Shown: positions 9,860 through 23,046 of the stretch, piece by piece | How positions within the stretch are numbered: position 1 is the first letter of the stretch | How the letters are laid out: each line of letters starts with the position of its first letter | Source of the DNA: Micrococcales bacterium | GTDB lineage: Bacteria > Actinomycetota > Actinomycetes > Actinomycetales > Microbacteriaceae | Length of the DNA stretch: 53,557 bases | Assembly (NCBI GenBank): GCA_947489235.1 | Contig: CANLDE010000003.1 | Span: 1 to 53,557 of the forward strand | Direction: 5' to 3' | The notes under the pieces: model-generated | Database searches by the model: none | The model's input: only the letters and a program-made list of their open reading frames with translations | Told to the model about the DNA's origin: nothing | Program-made: the position numbers and the translations under genes

Positions 9860-11922
9860 TGAAAGAACCAACTAGAACCTTCGCTCCTTTTGAAGTAATT
9901 AGTGATTACACGCCATCTGGAGATCAACCAACAGCCATCGCTGAACTTACCGAGCGAATCAACAATGGTGAAAAGGACGTTGTCCTTCTGGGTGCTACAG
10001 GTACAGGTAAGTCAGCAACCACAGCCTGGCTAATTGAAAAACTTCAACGGCCCACTCTGGTTTTAGCTCACAATAAGACTCTGGCTGCGCAGTTAGTTAA
10101 TGAATTCAGGGAGCTACTGCCTAACAATGCTGTTGAGTATTTCGTTAGCTACTACGACTACTACCAACCTGAGGCATATGTTCCTCAGACCGATACTTTC
10201 ATTGAGAAGGATTCTTCGATCAACGAGGAAGTTGAGAGGCTCCGCTACTCAGCAACTATGAGCCTGCTTTCTAGAAGAGATGTAGTTGTTGTATCAACAG
10301 TTTCTTGTATCTATGGCCTTGGTGCTCCAAGCGAGTATCTTGACATGTCTATTCCACTGCACAGGGGTCAAACAATTGATCGGGATGAACTTATCCGTGA
10401 ATTTGTGTCCATGCAATATCAAAGAAACGATTACGACTTTTCGCGTGGAAACTTTAGGGTCAAGGGCGACACCATAGAGATTATCCCCGTCTATGATGAG
10501 CTAGCCATTCGTTTGGAGTTATTCGGTGATGAGATTGAAAACATCTACCAGCTACACCCGCTTACCGGAGAGATAGTTAGAGCGATGGACACCATCTCTG
10601 TCTATCCTGCGAGCTACTACGTTACCTCTGCCGAGCGAATGGGGCCTGCCCTGGAGGCCATCGAAGAGGAGATGGCTGCAAGAGTCAAGGAGTTTGAGAT
10701 CCAAGGTAAGTTGCTGGAAGCCCAGCGAATAAAGATGAGAACTACCTTTGATTTAGAAATGATTCGAGAACTCGGTTTTTGTAGTGGTATCGAAAACTAC
10801 TCACGTCATCTAGATGGTAGAGAACCAGGTTCATCTCCATCTTGTCTCTTGGATTACTTTCCGGAGGACTTCCTGACTGTAATAGATGAATCTCACGTCA
10901 CTGTTCCACAAATTGGAGCCATGTATGAGGGGGATTCATCTCGTAAAAGAACTCTGGTTGAGCACGGGTTCAGATTGCCGTCAGCAATGGATAACCGACC
11001 ACTGAAGTGGCCTGAGTTCTTGGAGAGGGTCGGACAGACTGTTTATCTTTCTGCAACACCAGGTAAATATGAACTAGGTGTAGCAGACGGAGCAGTTGAA
11101 CAGATTATTCGACCAACTGGGCTTGTTGATCCACAGATTGTTATCAAACCATCTAAAGGACAGATTGATGATCTGCTAGAGGAGATAAGGGTACGCGCAG
11201 CTAAGGATGAGAGAGTACTGGTCACAACGCTGACCAAGAAGATGTCTGAAGAACTCACTGAGTTCCTGACTGAAGCAGGTGTTCGAGTTAGATACCTGCA
11301 CAGCGATGTTGACACTCTACGAAGAGTTGAATTGCTTAGAGAACTGCGTAGCGGAGTTTATGACGTTCTAGTTGGTATCAACTTGCTAAGAGAAGGTCTT
11401 GATCTACCTGAAGTTTCCCTTGTGAGCATCTTGGATGCTGACAAGGAAGGATTCTTGCGTTCAACTACTTCTTTGATTCAGACGATAGGTAGAGCGGCAC
11501 GTAACGTAAGCGGTGAGGTACACATGTACGCTGATCGGATAACTGACTCGATGGCTCGTGCAATTGATGAGACTAACCGTAGGAGAGAGAAGCAGGTTGC
11601 CTACAACCTCGCCGCTGGGGTTGATCCTCAACCACTTAGAAAGAAGATTGCTGACATTACAGATAGCATTCTGCGTGAAGAGCAGGACACTGCCGAGCTT
11701 CTCGAAAACGCTAAAAACAAACGGTCAGGCAATAAGTCCATTAGTCCACTAAAAGCTCGACCTAACCAGAACGCTAGTTACGACGAACTCTTGGATCTGG
11801 TAGTTGACCTCGATGAGCAGATGAAATCGGCTGCCTCTGAGCTCAAGTTTGAGTTGGCAGCCAGGCTGCGGGATGAGATTAGTGAACTCAAATACACCTT
11901 GCGCCAGATAGACAAGGTTTAG
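9859..11922 (+). CDS. uvrB: Excinuclease ABC subunit B
   Basis: [29 protein letters not shown]-terminal UVR motif; GTG start overlapping the coaE stop. Confidence 0.97.
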   Translation: MKEPTRTFAPFEVISDYTPSGDQPTAIAELTERINNGEKDVVLLGATGTGKSATTAWLIEKLQRPTLVLAHNKTLAAQLVNEFRELLPNNAVEYFVSYYDYYQPEAYVPQTDTFIEKDSSINEEVERLRYSATMSLLSRRDVVVVSTVSCIYGLGAPSEYLDMSIPLHRGQTIDRDELIREFVSMQYQRNDYDFSRGNFRVKGDTIEIIPVYDELAIRLELFGDEIENIYQLHPLTGEIVRAMDTISVYPASYYVTSAERMGPALEAIEEEMAARVKEFEIQGKLLEAQRIKMRTTFDLEMIRELGFCSGIENYSRHLDGREPGSSPSCLLDYFPEDFLTVIDESHVTVPQIGAMYEGDSSRKRTLVEHGFRLPSAMDNRPLKWPEFLERVGQTVYLSATPGKYELGVADGAVEQIIRPTGLVDPQIVIKPSKGQIDDLLEEIRVRAAKDERVLVTTLTKKMSEELTEFLTEAGVRVRYLHSDVDTLRRVELLRELRSGVYDVLVGINLLREGLDLPEVSLVSILDADKEGFLRSTTSLIQTIGRAARNVSGEVHMYADRITDSMARAIDETNRRREKQVAYNLAAGVDPQPLRKKIADITDSILREEQDTAELLENAKNKRSGNKSISPLKARPNQNASYDELLDLVVDLDEQMKSAASELKFELAARLRDEISELKYTLRQIDKV

Positions 11923-11949
11923 CTTCATCGGTGGGGTTAAACTGTATGA

Positions 11950-14811
11950 ATGCCGCACATAGCCATACCCACTAAAGACAAGCTTGTCATCAAGGGAGCT
12001 CGGGTTCATAACCTAAAGAACTTGAATCTCGAGATACCTAAGAACGCCATGGTGGTCTTCACCGGTCTTAGCGGTTCTGGCAAATCTTCTCTAGCTTTTG
12101 ACACCATCTTTGCCGAAGGGCAACGTAGATATGTTGAATCTCTGAGTGCTTACGCTCGTCAATTCTTGGGACAAGTTGATAGACCAGATGTTGATTTCAT
12201 CGAAGGCTTAAGTCCCGCTGTTTCTATTGACCAGAAGTCAACCAACCGAAACCCAAGATCTACCGTTGGCACAATCACAGAAATTCATGACTATTTGAGA
12301 TTGCTGTGGGCACGTATTGGTGTTCCACACTGTGCCGAGTGTGGCGAGAAGATTACCAAGCAAACTGCTCAACAGATTGTTGACCAGATAATGCAGTTCA
12401 AGACTGGAACTAAGTACCAGATACTTGCACAGGTCGTTGATCAAAAGAAAGGCGAATTCTCTGACCTATTTAGGGAACTCATTAGTCAAGGATTTGCTAG
12501 AGCTGTAGTTGATGGCGAGGTAGTCCAACTTACCGACGCAAAACCTCTGCGTAAAACCTATAAGCACGACATCTCCGTCGTCATTGACCGCTTGGTCGCC
12601 AAAGATGATATCACCCAACGCCTTACTGATTCAGTCGAAACAGCATTGAAGGTGGCCGGTGGCAGACTAACTATCGACTTTGTCGATATCAAAGGTGATG
12701 GCAAGTATCGCAACTTCAGCGAGAAGATGTCTTGCCCTAATGAGCACACGCTGGCTTTAACTGAAATTGAACCTAGAACATTTTCTTTCAACGCTCCATT
12801 CGGTGCATGTCCTGCATGTTCTGGACTAGGTGTAAAGATGGCAGTTGATCGAGAACTCATCATTGGGGATGTGGGAGAGTCAATCAATGGTGGTGTTATT
12901 CGACCTTGGTCAACTCAGGGCAAAGGCTTGTTCTCTTACTACACACGGCTACTAACCGGACTTGCCAAAGACCTCGACTTCTCACTAAATACAGCTTGGA
13001 ACGAACTGCCTGACGAGATTCAAGAAGCAGTCTTGTACGGCAATAACTTCGAAGTGCAAATGAAATGGAAGAACAAGTACGGCCGTGAACTCAAGTACAC
13101 CACTGGCTTTGAAGGCGCTATCAATTACATTGAACGCAAGTACCTAGAAGCTGATAACGATTGGGCTAGAGGTAAGTGGTCTGAGTATCTTAGAGAGACT
13201 CCTTGCCCTGACTGCAATGGCGCTCGACTTAGAACTGAAGTGCTAGCTGTAAAAGTTGGCAACAGTTCTATTGCAGATGTTTGTTTTATGAGCCTGGGAG
13301 AGTCTTACGCATTCTTCGACAAACTAAAGCTCGACAAGCGTGATGAGAAGATTGCTGCTCAAGTTCTCAGAGAAATCAGATCAAGACTAGATTTCCTAAT
13401 TGCTGTTGGACTTGATTACCTCTCTTTGGAAAGAGCAGCAGCAACTCTTTCGGGTGGTGAAGCACAGCGCATTCGCTTGGCTACCCAAATCGGAGCAGGA
13501 CTTACCGGTGTCCTGTATGTTCTTGATGAGCCGAGTATTGGTCTTCATCAGCGCGATAACATGCGACTAATTGAAACACTTATCAGATTAAAGAACCTAG
13601 GTAACACTCTGATAGTTGTTGAGCACGATGAAGACACCATCAAGGCTGCCGACTGGTTAGTCGACATTGGCCCTGGAGCTGGTATTCACGGTGGTGAGGT
13701 AGTTCACAGCGGCAGTTACAAAGCAATTCTTACTAACAAGGAGTCGATCACTGGCGCATTCCTTAGTGGTAGAGAATCTATCGAAACTCCTAAAAAGCGC
13801 AGACCCATCGATTCAAGTAGACAGATCAAAGTTGTTGGTGCCAGAGAAAATAACCTTAAGAACATCGACGTTACCTTCCCGCTAGGCACATTCACCGCTG
13901 TTACAGGCGTCAGTGGTTCTGGAAAGTCTTCACTAGTCAATGATGTGCTCTATGAAGTTCTTGCTAACAAACTCAATGGGGCTAAGGGAGCAGCTGGTAA
14001 ACACACCAGAGTCGAAGGTTTAGATCAGTTAGACAAGGTAGTTCACGTTGACCAGAACCCTATCGGTAGAACTCCGAGGTCTAACCCGGCAACCTATACC
14101 GGTGTATTTGACCACATTCGCAAACTCTTTGCCGATACTCAAGAATCTAAGGCTCGCGGTTACCAGCAGGGTAGGTTCTCATTCAACGTCAAAGGTGGTC
14201 GCTGTGAAGCTTGTAGCGGTGATGGAACCCTAAAGATTGAGATGAACTTCTTACCTGACGTTTACGTTTCCTGTGAAGTGTGCCACGGTGCCAGATATAA
14301 CAGGGAAACCCTTCAGGTTAAATACAAGGGCAAATCAATCGCCGAAGTTTTAGAGATGCCGATTGCTGAAGGAGCAGAATTCTTTGCAGCAATAACTTCA
14401 ATCGCAAGATACCTTGACACTTTGGTTGATGTTGGTTTGGGTTATGTCCGTTTGGGTCAGAGTGCTACAACACTCTCCGGTGGCGAGGCTCAGAGAGTTA
14501 AGTTAGCGACAGAGCTTCAAAAGCGATCCTATGGTCGCAGCATTTACGTGCTTGATGAGCCAACAACAGGACTGCACTTCGAAGATGTTCGTAAGTTGCT
14601 TTTAGTTCTCAATGGTTTAGTTGACAAAGGAAACACCGTAATCGTAATTGAACACAACCTTGATGTGATCAAGAGTTCTGACTGGGTCGTTGACATCGGT
14701 CCTGAAGGTGGTTCCAAGGGTGGCGAAGTAGTTGCTGTTGGAACACCAGAACAAATAGCTAAGTCAACTAAGTCTCACACAGGTAAATTCCTCAAGGAAA
14801 TACTTAGCTAA
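11950..14811 (+). CDS. uvrA: Excinuclease ABC subunit A
   Basis: 953 aa; [31 protein letters not shown]; two ABC modules. Confidence 0.97.
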   Translation: MPHIAIPTKDKLVIKGARVHNLKNLNLEIPKNAMVVFTGLSGSGKSSLAFDTIFAEGQRRYVESLSAYARQFLGQVDRPDVDFIEGLSPAVSIDQKSTNRNPRSTVGTITEIHDYLRLLWARIGVPHCAECGEKITKQTAQQIVDQIMQFKTGTKYQILAQVVDQKKGEFSDLFRELISQGFARAVVDGEVVQLTDAKPLRKTYKHDISVVIDRLVAKDDITQRLTDSVETALKVAGGRLTIDFVDIKGDGKYRNFSEKMSCPNEHTLALTEIEPRTFSFNAPFGACPACSGLGVKMAVDRELIIGDVGESINGGVIRPWSTQGKGLFSYYTRLLTGLAKDLDFSLNTAWNELPDEIQEAVLYGNNFEVQMKWKNKYGRELKYTTGFEGAINYIERKYLEADNDWARGKWSEYLRETPCPDCNGARLRTEVLAVKVGNSSIADVCFMSLGESYAFFDKLKLDKRDEKIAAQVLREIRSRLDFLIAVGLDYLSLERAAATLSGGEAQRIRLATQIGAGLTGVLYVLDEPSIGLHQRDNMRLIETLIRLKNLGNTLIVVEHDEDTIKAADWLVDIGPGAGIHGGEVVHSGSYKAILTNKESITGAFLSGRESIETPKKRRPIDSSRQIKVVGARENNLKNIDVTFPLGTFTAVTGVSGSGKSSLVNDVLYEVLANKLNGAKGAAGKHTRVEGLDQLDKVVHVDQNPIGRTPRSNPATYTGVFDHIRKLFADTQESKARGYQQGRFSFNVKGGRCEACSGDGTLKIEMNFLPDVYVSCEVCHGARYNRETLQVKYKGKSIAEVLEMPIAEGAEFFAAITSIARYLDTLVDVGLGYVRLGQSATTLSGGEAQRVKLATELQKRSYGRSIYVLDEPTTGLHFEDVRKLLLVLNGLVDKGNTVIVIEHNLDVIKSSDWVVDIGPEGGSKGGEVVAVGTPEQIAKSTKSHTGKFLKEILS

Positions 14812-14813
14812 AA

Positions 14814-16673
14814 ATGGCCAACGACCTCAGCTTTAGGCCAAAGAGCTCTGAGATACCTACTAATCCCGGTGTCTATCGTTTCCTTGATGAGAATGGTCGA
14901 GTTCTCTACGTTGGCAAAGCTAAGAACCTGAGAGCAAGACTGACCTCATACTTTGCGCCCATTAACACCTTGCAGGAGAAGACCAGAAGAATGGTCTCTT
15001 CAGCAAGAGATGTCAATTGGACGATAGTCAAAACAGAGTTTGAGGCTCTGCAACTTGAATTTACGTGGATCAAAGAATTCAACCCTCCTTTCAACGTTAG
15101 GTTCAAGGACGATAAGTCCTACCCCTACCTAGCGATCACTATGGCCGATAAGACACCTAGAGTTTTCATCACTAGAAACAGAGAAATCAAGGGAGCAAAG
15201 TACTTTGGTCCCTATACGCAAGCTTGGGCAATTAGAGACACATTAGACAGTTTGCTAAAGGTTTATCCAATTAGGTCATGTTCATCAGGTGTATTCAATA
15301 CTGCTAAATCAACTAACCGACCTTGTCTACTGGCAGATATTGGTAAGTGTTCAGCGCCTTGTGTGTCTCGAGTTACTCCCGACAAACACAAAGAGCTTGC
15401 AAAGGGTTTCACAGACTTCCTGCAAAGCGGTGATGAGACACATGTTGAATCTCTTAGAAGCAGAATGCTGAAAGCATCTGATGAGAGCAACTTTGAGTTA
15501 GCTGCGAAGCTGCGTGACAACATTTATGCTTTAGAAACTGTTTTAGAGAAGAGCACTGTTGTGTTCACTGACCAAACTGACGCTGACCTTTTTGGAATAG
15601 CTGATGATGAGCTTGCTGCAGCAGTAAGTTTGTTTAGAGTTCGTGGGGGGCGTATCCGCGGTGTAATGGGTTGGGTAGTTGATAAGGAACTGGAAAGAGA
15701 TCAGTCCGAGCTTGTTGAGTATCTACTTCAGAATGTCTATGGCAAGGATGCAACATTCGCATCTGATGTTCCTCGTGAAGTATTAGTTCCTTTACTTCCT
15801 GCAGACTCAGGTGCCTTAGGTCAATGGCTATCAGAGATACGAGGTTCAAAAGTTGATCTGCGCATTCCACAGCGAGGGGATAAGCGCGCTCTTGCAGAAA
15901 CGGCTTATACGAACGCTAAGCATGCACTGGGTCTATACAAAATGCGTAGAACAGCAGACTTTAGTGCCAGGACCGAAGCCCTTACAGAACTGCAGAAGGC
16001 ACTCAATCTCAAAACTGCACCACTTCGAATCGAATGTTTCGATGTTTCGCACCTAGGTGGTACAGGCATTGTTTCATCAATGGTGGTGTTCGAAGATGGC
16101 CTGCCTAAAAAGAATCTTTATCGCAAGTTCAATATCGAATCTTCCAGCGATGACACAGATTCTCTGTACCAAACACTCTCTAGAAGGTTGAAGTATCTGG
16201 TCGCAGGTGTTGAAGACAATGAGAACAGGTTCAGTTATCGACCTGGTTTATTGGTAGTTGATGGGGGTCAACCTCAGGTCAATGCAGCTGCCCGAGCCTT
16301 AGCTGATAGAGGCATCGAAGATCTAGCTGTTATTGGTTTGGCTAAGAGACTTGAAGAGATTTGGTTGCCAAATAACTCTTTCCCGGTGATCTTGCCTAGA
16401 GGTTCAGAATCACTCTTTTTACTACAAAGAATCAGGGATGAAGCCCACCGTTTTGCCATCACTGCCCAGCGAAAGCAGCGTAAATCCACTATTGCGACTG
16501 AGCTGGGTGCTATCGAGGGGCTAGGCGAGAAAAGGGTCTCAGCCCTGCTTAGAAGGTTCGGTTCAGCTAAGCGGCTAAGAGTTGCCAGTGTGGATGAAAT
16601 AGCCGAAGTGGCGGGAATTGGGCCTGTTTTGGCCGCTTCTATCGCGGAAACCCTGGCGTCCTCAGATTCCTAG
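14814..16673 (+). CDS. uvrC: Excinuclease ABC subunit C
   Basis: GIY-YIG domain ([31 protein letters not shown]), UVR motif, C-terminal HhH. Confidence 0.96.
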   Translation: MANDLSFRPKSSEIPTNPGVYRFLDENGRVLYVGKAKNLRARLTSYFAPINTLQEKTRRMVSSARDVNWTIVKTEFEALQLEFTWIKEFNPPFNVRFKDDKSYPYLAITMADKTPRVFITRNREIKGAKYFGPYTQAWAIRDTLDSLLKVYPIRSCSSGVFNTAKSTNRPCLLADIGKCSAPCVSRVTPDKHKELAKGFTDFLQSGDETHVESLRSRMLKASDESNFELAAKLRDNIYALETVLEKSTVVFTDQTDADLFGIADDELAAAVSLFRVRGGRIRGVMGWVVDKELERDQSELVEYLLQNVYGKDATFASDVPREVLVPLLPADSGALGQWLSEIRGSKVDLRIPQRGDKRALAETAYTNAKHALGLYKMRRTADFSARTEALTELQKALNLKTAPLRIECFDVSHLGGTGIVSSMVVFEDGLPKKNLYRKFNIESSSDDTDSLYQTLSRRLKYLVAGVEDNENRFSYRPGLLVVDGGQPQVNAAARALADRGIEDLAVIGLAKRLEEIWLPNNSFPVILPRGSESLFLLQRIRDEAHRFAITAQRKQRKSTIATELGAIEGLGEKRVSALLRRFGSAKRLRVASVDEIAEVAGIGPVLAASIAETLASSDS

Positions 16674-16754
16674 AGATTATGCCAATTTGGCTTTTGGAAC
16701 TCGGGCGTGTCGCAAAGTGGTTAGAGTTAGCACTAGGCAGTTGAAAGGACCGAC

Positions 16755-17630
16755 TTGAACACTTCAAAGTCATACGAGTTACTTGTGGTAACTGGCATGT
16801 CTGGAGCGGGACGATCAACTGTTGCCAATGCCTTGGAAGACATGGATTGGTATGTGGTGGATAACCTGCCGCCACAGATGCTAAAGCCAATGGCCGAGTT
16901 GTTCTCAATCACAGAGCGAGCTTTGCCAAGACTTGCAGTAGTTATTGATGCCCGTGGTGGCGAGTTATTCCAAGATCTAAACGAACACATCGCATCCTTG
17001 CAATCAGAAAACATTGATGTTCAGGTGCTATTCCTAGAAGCAAATGATTCGGCTTTGATAAAGCGATTCGAACAGGTACGTCGACCTCATCCGCTTCAAG
17101 GCGATGGAACCATATCCGACGGAATTGCCATTGAACGGGCTCGCTTACTTCCACTTCGTGAGCAAGCAGATTTAGTAATTGATAGTAGTGATCTCAACAT
17201 TTATGAACTTGGTTCAAAGATTGCCGAGAGTTTTTCAAATGAGCAGTCAAGCAAACTCAAGTTGATTATTCAAAGTTTTGGTTTCAAATATGGCTCTCCA
17301 AGCGATGCCGACATGATTGCGGACATGCGTTTCATTCCTAATCCATACTGGAACGAAGCACTTAGGCCTTACAACGGTCAAGATAAGCAGGTAGCGGATT
17401 ACGTGCTAGCTCAACAAGGTGCACAGGAATTTATCAACAGTTACGTTGCAGCACTAAAGCCAGTGCTAGATGGATATATTCGCGAGAACCGCAAGAGAGT
17501 TTCTTTTGCAATTGGTTGCACAGGTGGCAAGCACAGATCTGTTGCAACGGCAGTTGAAATCGCTAAACGCCTACAAGATTACGCAGGCATTGAAGTAAGC
17601 ATCAAGCACAGAGACCTAGGAAAAGAGTAG
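16755..17630 (+). CDS. rapZ: RNase adapter / nucleotide-binding protein RapZ
   Basis: [42 protein letters not shown] start. Confidence 0.93.
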   Translation: MNTSKSYELLVVTGMSGAGRSTVANALEDMDWYVVDNLPPQMLKPMAELFSITERALPRLAVVIDARGGELFQDLNEHIASLQSENIDVQVLFLEANDSALIKRFEQVRRPHPLQGDGTISDGIAIERARLLPLREQADLVIDSSDLNIYELGSKIAESFSNEQSSKLKLIIQSFGFKYGSPSDADMIADMRFIPNPYWNEALRPYNGQDKQVADYVLAQQGAQEFINSYVAALKPVLDGYIRENRKRVSFAIGCTGGKHRSVATAVEIAKRLQDYAGIEVSIKHRDLGKE

Positions 17631-17632
17631 TA

Positions 17633-18601
17633 ATGGCTTTAACAGCTGAACTTAAAGATGAGCTTGCTCGAGTAGAGGTATCTAAGAGCACAGTTCGAGC
17701 TGCAGAGCTCGCTACCATTCTGCGCTTCTGTGGTGGACTTCATCTAGTTGCCGGCAAGATTGTGGTTGAAGTTGAAGTCGACACCGCACAACTAGCACGC
17801 AGGGTTCGCAAAGGTCTTACTGAAGTGTATGGAGTCGAGAGCGAACTTGCTGTCATAGCAGCTGGAGGAATCCGAAAGAGCACCCACTACAGAATCAAGG
17901 TCACAGATAATGCTGAGATTCTTGCTCGTCAAACTGGTTTGATTGACACCAAGAACCGTCCTGTTCGTGGCTTACCTGCCGCATTGGTATCCGGCAGCAA
18001 GGCTGATGCTGAAGCTGTTTGGCGTGGAGCCATTCTCGCCCATGGTTCACTAACTGACCCTGGACGGTCAGCAACGCTAGAGATCACAGCTCCTGGTAAC
18101 GAAGCTGCCATGGCTTTGGTCGGTATTGCTAGAAGACTTGATGTGTTTGCCAAGGTGCGAGAAGCCAGAGGCGTTTATCGTGTTGTTGTCCGTGAAGGCG
18201 ATGCCATCGTGGAGATCCTGAAGCACGTTGGTGCTCATGGGGTAGTACTCAAGTATGAGGAACTCCGAGTAAGACGTGAGGTTCGAGGCAAGCAGAACAG
18301 GCTTGCAAACTTTGACAATGCCAACCTAATGAGATCTGCCCAAGCAGCTGTTGCAGCGGGCCAAAGAGTGAAAAGAGCCATGGAGATACTAGGTGATGAT
18401 ATCCCAGAGCACCTAAAGGTTGCTGGTGAACTTCGCCTAAATAATCGCGATGCGAGCCTAGATGATTTAGGTAGATTGGCAACACCACCGCTTACTAAAG
18501 ACGCCATTGCTGGTCGAATCCGTAGATTGCTTGCTTTAGCGGATAAAGTTGCAGCAGAGCGCGGAATTCCTAACACTGAACTTGATTCACAAGAAAACTA
18601 A
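17633..18601 (+). CDS. whiA: Sporulation/cell-division regulator WhiA family
   Basis: [45 protein letters not shown]-terminal HTH region. Confidence 0.93.
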   Translation: MALTAELKDELARVEVSKSTVRAAELATILRFCGGLHLVAGKIVVEVEVDTAQLARRVRKGLTEVYGVESELAVIAAGGIRKSTHYRIKVTDNAEILARQTGLIDTKNRPVRGLPAALVSGSKADAEAVWRGAILAHGSLTDPGRSATLEITAPGNEAAMALVGIARRLDVFAKVREARGVYRVVVREGDAIVEILKHVGAHGVVLKYEELRVRREVRGKQNRLANFDNANLMRSAQAAVAAGQRVKRAMEILGDDIPEHLKVAGELRLNNRDASLDDLGRLATPPLTKDAIAGRIRRLLALADKVAAERGIPNTELDSQEN

Positions 18602-18619
18602 CAACTAAGGAGCATCACC

Positions 18620-19243
18620 ATGAGTAAATACGTTTTGCCAGACCTGAGCTACGACTACGGAGCTTTAGAGCCAAACATCTCTGGCAAGATCATGGAACTG
18701 CACCATGACAAGCACCACTTGGCGTATGTCAATGGAGCAAACTCAGCACTTGACGCTCTGGCTGATGCAAGAGATAAGAATGACCTAACCATGGTTAACA
18801 AGTTCCAAAAGGATCTTGCTTTCAACCTTGCAGGTCACGTCAACCACACAGTCTTCTGGAAGAACATGTCTCCAGAAGGCGGCGACAAGCCAACTGGGGA
18901 ACTAGCTGCTGCAATAGATGAATACTTTGGCTCTTTTGATGCCTTCAGAGCACACTTCACAGCTAGCGCTCTAGGAATCCAAGGCTCAGGTTGGTCAATT
19001 CTGGTTTGGGACATCTTGGGCCAGAAACTGATCATTGAGCAGTTGTATGACCACCAGGGCAACCTATCTGTCGGCTCTATTCCACTTTTGATGCTTGATA
19101 TGTGGGAGCACGCTTTCTACCTTGACTACCAGAACGTCAAGCCAGAGTATGTAAAGGCCTTCTGGAACATAGTCAACTGGGCTGATGTTCAGGCTCGCTT
19201 CCTAGAGGCTAGCCAGAACACCTCAACTCTTCTGCTACCCTAA
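18620..19243 (+). CDS. sodA: Fe/Mn superoxide dismutase
   Basis: [15 protein letters not shown]...[28 protein letters not shown]. Confidence 0.95.
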   Translation: MSKYVLPDLSYDYGALEPNISGKIMELHHDKHHLAYVNGANSALDALADARDKNDLTMVNKFQKDLAFNLAGHVNHTVFWKNMSPEGGDKPTGELAAAIDEYFGSFDAFRAHFTASALGIQGSGWSILVWDILGQKLIIEQLYDHQGNLSVGSIPLLMLDMWEHAFYLDYQNVKPEYVKAFWNIVNWADVQARFLEASQNTSTLLLP

Positions 19244-19276
19244 AACTAGGTATCCCACCCGACGTTGAGTGGTTAG

Positions 19277-20344
<1,068 letters not shown>

Positions 20345-20352
20345 ACCAATAG

Positions 20353-21555
20353 ATGCGCACTTTAGCTGACCTACCTGATCTAAGTTCCAAGCGGGTAATC
20401 GTTCGCTGCGACTTGAATGTTCCTCTTGATGGTGCAACCATCACAGATGACGGCAGAATCCTGGCATCAGTTCCCACCTTGAACTACCTCCTTGAGCGTG
20501 GCGCTAAGGTGATTGTTATTAGTCACCTTGGTAGACCTGATGGAGCACCAGTATCTAAGTACTCGCTTGAACCTGTGGCAAAACGCTTAGGTGAAGTTCT
20601 ATCCAGCCCAGTCTCGTTCTGCTCCACTACAACAGGAGAAGAAGCCCTCTCGGCAGCTGAGAAACTTCAGAGCGGGGAAGTCCTTGTTCTAGAGAACCTG
20701 CGTTTCAACGCAGGAGAGACAGCTAAAGAGTCAGCGGAAAGATTAGCGTTTGCTCAGTCATTAGCCCAGCTCGGCGATTTGTTTGTTAGCGATGGCTTCG
20801 GAGTTGTGCACAGAAAGCAAGCATCTGTTTACGAGTTACCAGGCTTACTGCCAAGTGTTGCTGGACTCTTGATTGAGAAAGAACTAGAAGTTCTAACCAG
20901 ACTTACCAAGAATCCTGAACGCCCGTACGCTGTTGTGCTTGGTGGCTCAAAAGTCTCAGACAAACTTGGCGTTATCGATCACCTGCTTCCACACGTGAAT
21001 CAACTTCTTGTTGGTGGCGGAATGGTTTTCACCTTCTTAGCAGCCCTTGGTCACAAAGTTGGAGCAAGCCTTCTTGAAGTCGATCAGATTGAAACGGTCA
21101 AAGGCTACCTTGCAAGAGCAAAGGAACTAGGTATCGAAGTAGTTCTACCTTCTGACATCGTGGTTGCCAGCAAGTTTGGTGCTGATGCAGAAGTTGAAAT
21201 AACCAAATCAGCAGAGATAGAAGGCAGCGCCTTTGGTACGACCGGCCTTGGTTTGGACATTGGACCTGATAGTGCTCTTGCTTTTGCTGAAGTCATTAGA
21301 AAAGCAAAAACTGTTTTCTGGAACGGCCCAATGGGTGTGTTTGAGATTCCAGCCTTTGCCAATGGAACAAAGCAGGTTGCTCAAGCACTAAGTGAAGTTG
21401 ATGGATTATCAGTAGTTGGTGGCGGGGATTCAGCAGCTGCTGTTCGAATTCTTGGATTTGAAGACTCTGCTTTCTCACACATCTCAACCGGTGGTGGAGC
21501 TAGTTTAGAATTCTTAGAGGGCAAGCAAATGCCTGGATTAGAGGTATTGAAGTGA
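20353..21555 (+). CDS. pgk: Phosphoglycerate kinase
   Basis: VIVRCDLNVPLDG; VVGGGDSAAAV; STGGGASLEFLEG. Confidence 0.97.
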   Translation: MRTLADLPDLSSKRVIVRCDLNVPLDGATITDDGRILASVPTLNYLLERGAKVIVISHLGRPDGAPVSKYSLEPVAKRLGEVLSSPVSFCSTTTGEEALSAAEKLQSGEVLVLENLRFNAGETAKESAERLAFAQSLAQLGDLFVSDGFGVVHRKQASVYELPGLLPSVAGLLIEKELEVLTRLTKNPERPYAVVLGGSKVSDKLGVIDHLLPHVNQLLVGGGMVFTFLAALGHKVGASLLEVDQIETVKGYLARAKELGIEVVLPSDIVVASKFGADAEVEITKSAEIEGSAFGTTGLGLDIGPDSALAFAEVIRKAKTVFWNGPMGVFEIPAFANGTKQVAQALSEVDGLSVVGGGDSAAAVRILGFEDSAFSHISTGGGASLEFLEGKQMPGLEVLK

Positions 21556-22340
21556 GCGTAGAGAGAGTTCCATTCATCGCAGGCAACTGGAAGATGAATC
21601 TGGATCACCAGCAGGCCATCGCATTGGTGCAAAAGCTTTCATGGACTTTAGCCGATGCCAACCACGACTATACAAAGACAGAAGTAGCTGTCTTTCCTCC
21701 TTTTACCGACCTTCGCACAGTGCAAACTCTGATCAGTGCCGAGAAGTACTCTTTGTCTCTTGGAGCTCAAGACCTAAGTCAGCATGATTCTGGTGCTTAT
21801 ACGGGAGACATTTCAGGTGCCTTCCTCAAAAAGCTAGACGTTCAGTATGTCCTTATTGGCCACAGCGAACGTAGAAGCTACCACCACGAAGATGACACCA
21901 TGGTTCAGGCTAAGGTCGCTGCGGCTTTCAAGCATGGCTTGATTCCAGTAATTTGCGTGGGCGAGACTCAAGAAGAGCTAGAGGCGGAAGGCCAAAGCGC
22001 TGTTCCAGTGCGTCAGATTCTTGCTGCTCTAGCAGGACATGCCAAGGTGGGCGAGTTCATTGTTGCTTATGAGCCTGTTTGGGCTATTGGCACTGGCCAG
22101 GTGGCTACACCAGAGCAAGCCGCTAGTGTGGCAGCCAAGATTCGTGAGGCCATTGAAGGCCCTTTAGGCCCTGAAATAGCCCAAAGTACAAGGATTTTGT
22201 ATGGTGGTTCGGTAAAAGCTGCCAATGTGGCAGGCTTTCTGAGAAGCCCAGAGGTCGATGGAGTGCTAGTTGGCGGTGCCAGCCTGGACGTTGAAGAGTT
22301 CTCTGGTATTTCTCGCTTCCTAAAGCACCTGACCTTATAA
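21552..22340 (+). CDS. tpiA: Triose-phosphate isomerase
   Basis: FIAGNWKMNLDHQQA; IGHSERR; AYEPVWAIGTG; start overlaps pgk stop. Confidence 0.97.
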   Translation: MSVERVPFIAGNWKMNLDHQQAIALVQKLSWTLADANHDYTKTEVAVFPPFTDLRTVQTLISAEKYSLSLGAQDLSQHDSGAYTGDISGAFLKKLDVQYVLIGHSERRSYHHEDDTMVQAKVAAAFKHGLIPVICVGETQEELEAEGQSAVPVRQILAALAGHAKVGEFIVAYEPVWAIGTGQVATPEQAASVAAKIREAIEGPLGPEIAQSTRILYGGSVKAANVAGFLRSPEVDGVLVGGASLDVEEFSGISRFLKHLTL

Positions 22341-22386
22341 TTTACAAGGGAGACGAGAAGTCTCTGATAAAAGAAAGATCAAATAA

Positions 22387-22635
22387 ATGACCGGTATCAT
22401 CATCGCCCTAAGAATCCTTCTAGGCGTTACCAGCCTGCTACTAACCCTGCTTATCCTTCTTCACAAGGGTCGCGGAGGTGGACTAAGCGACATGTTCGGT
22501 GGTGGAATCAACAACACTATGGGTTCATCCGGTGTTGCTGAGCGTAACCTAAACCGGATCACAGTCATCTTGGGGCTTGTATGGGTCGTTACAGTGATCA
22601 TTCTTGGTCTGGCATCAACTTATTCTTGGGCATAA
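22387..22635 (+). CDS. secG: Preprotein translocase subunit SecG
   Basis: 82 aa, two TM segments, LLHKGRGGGLSDMFGGG. Confidence 0.93.
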   Translation: MTGIIIALRILLGVTSLLLTLLILLHKGRGGGLSDMFGGGINNTMGSSGVAERNLNRITVILGLVWVVTVIILGLASTYSWA

Positions 22636-22638
22636 CCT

Positions 22639-23046
22639 ATGAGCAGTAATACAGCAGCTATCAGAGGATCACGTGTTGGAGCTGGCCCAATGGGCGAGCA
22701 GGACAATGGTTTCCAAGCGGAGCGAGTAAAGCTCAGTTATTACTGCTGTAACAACCACAGTTTCACCACTTCATTTGCAGCAAGCGTGGATGCAGCCGAA
22801 CTTCCTGTTGAATTGGACTGCCCACACTGTGGTTTGCCAGCAGGACAAGACAAAGACAACCCACCTCAGATTGCTAAGCACGAGCCATACAAGACTCACC
22901 TTGCTTACGTTAAGGAAAGAAGAACCGCTCAGGAAGCGAAGGATCTTCTAGATGAAGCTGTTGCGATTGTCAAAGAGCGTCGTGTCAGACTTCTTGCTGA
23001 AGCTAAAGCAGAAGCAAAGAGAGCAGCTAAAGGCAGCAAAGCCTAA
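22639..23046 (+). CDS. rbpA: RNA polymerase-binding protein RbpA
   Basis: IRGSRVGAGPMGE, YYCCNNHSF...CPHCG, PYKTHLAYVKERRTAQEAKDLLDEAV; basic C-terminal tail. Confidence 0.9.
   Translation: MSSNTAAIRGSRVGAGPMGEQDNGFQAERVKLSYYCCNNHSFTTSFAASVDAAELPVELDCPHCGLPAGQDKDNPPQIAKHEPYKTHLAYVKERRTAQEAKDLLDEAVAIVKERRVRLLAEAKAEAKRAAKGSKA

Noticed and set aside
12558-12887. 109-aa antisense ORF in uvrA
   Set aside because: Opposite a conserved coding region with no independent start signal or homology.
16680-16754. tRNA-like segment gggcgtgtcgcaaagtggttagagttagcac between uvrC and rapZ
   Set aside because: D-arm-like TGGTTAGAG only; no anticodon stem, T-arm or acceptor pairing could be found.
16755-17630. 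Walker A Lys-to-Arg change in RapZ (GMSGAGRST)
   Set aside because: As far as I recall this is the normal form in actinobacterial RapZ, not a local anomaly.
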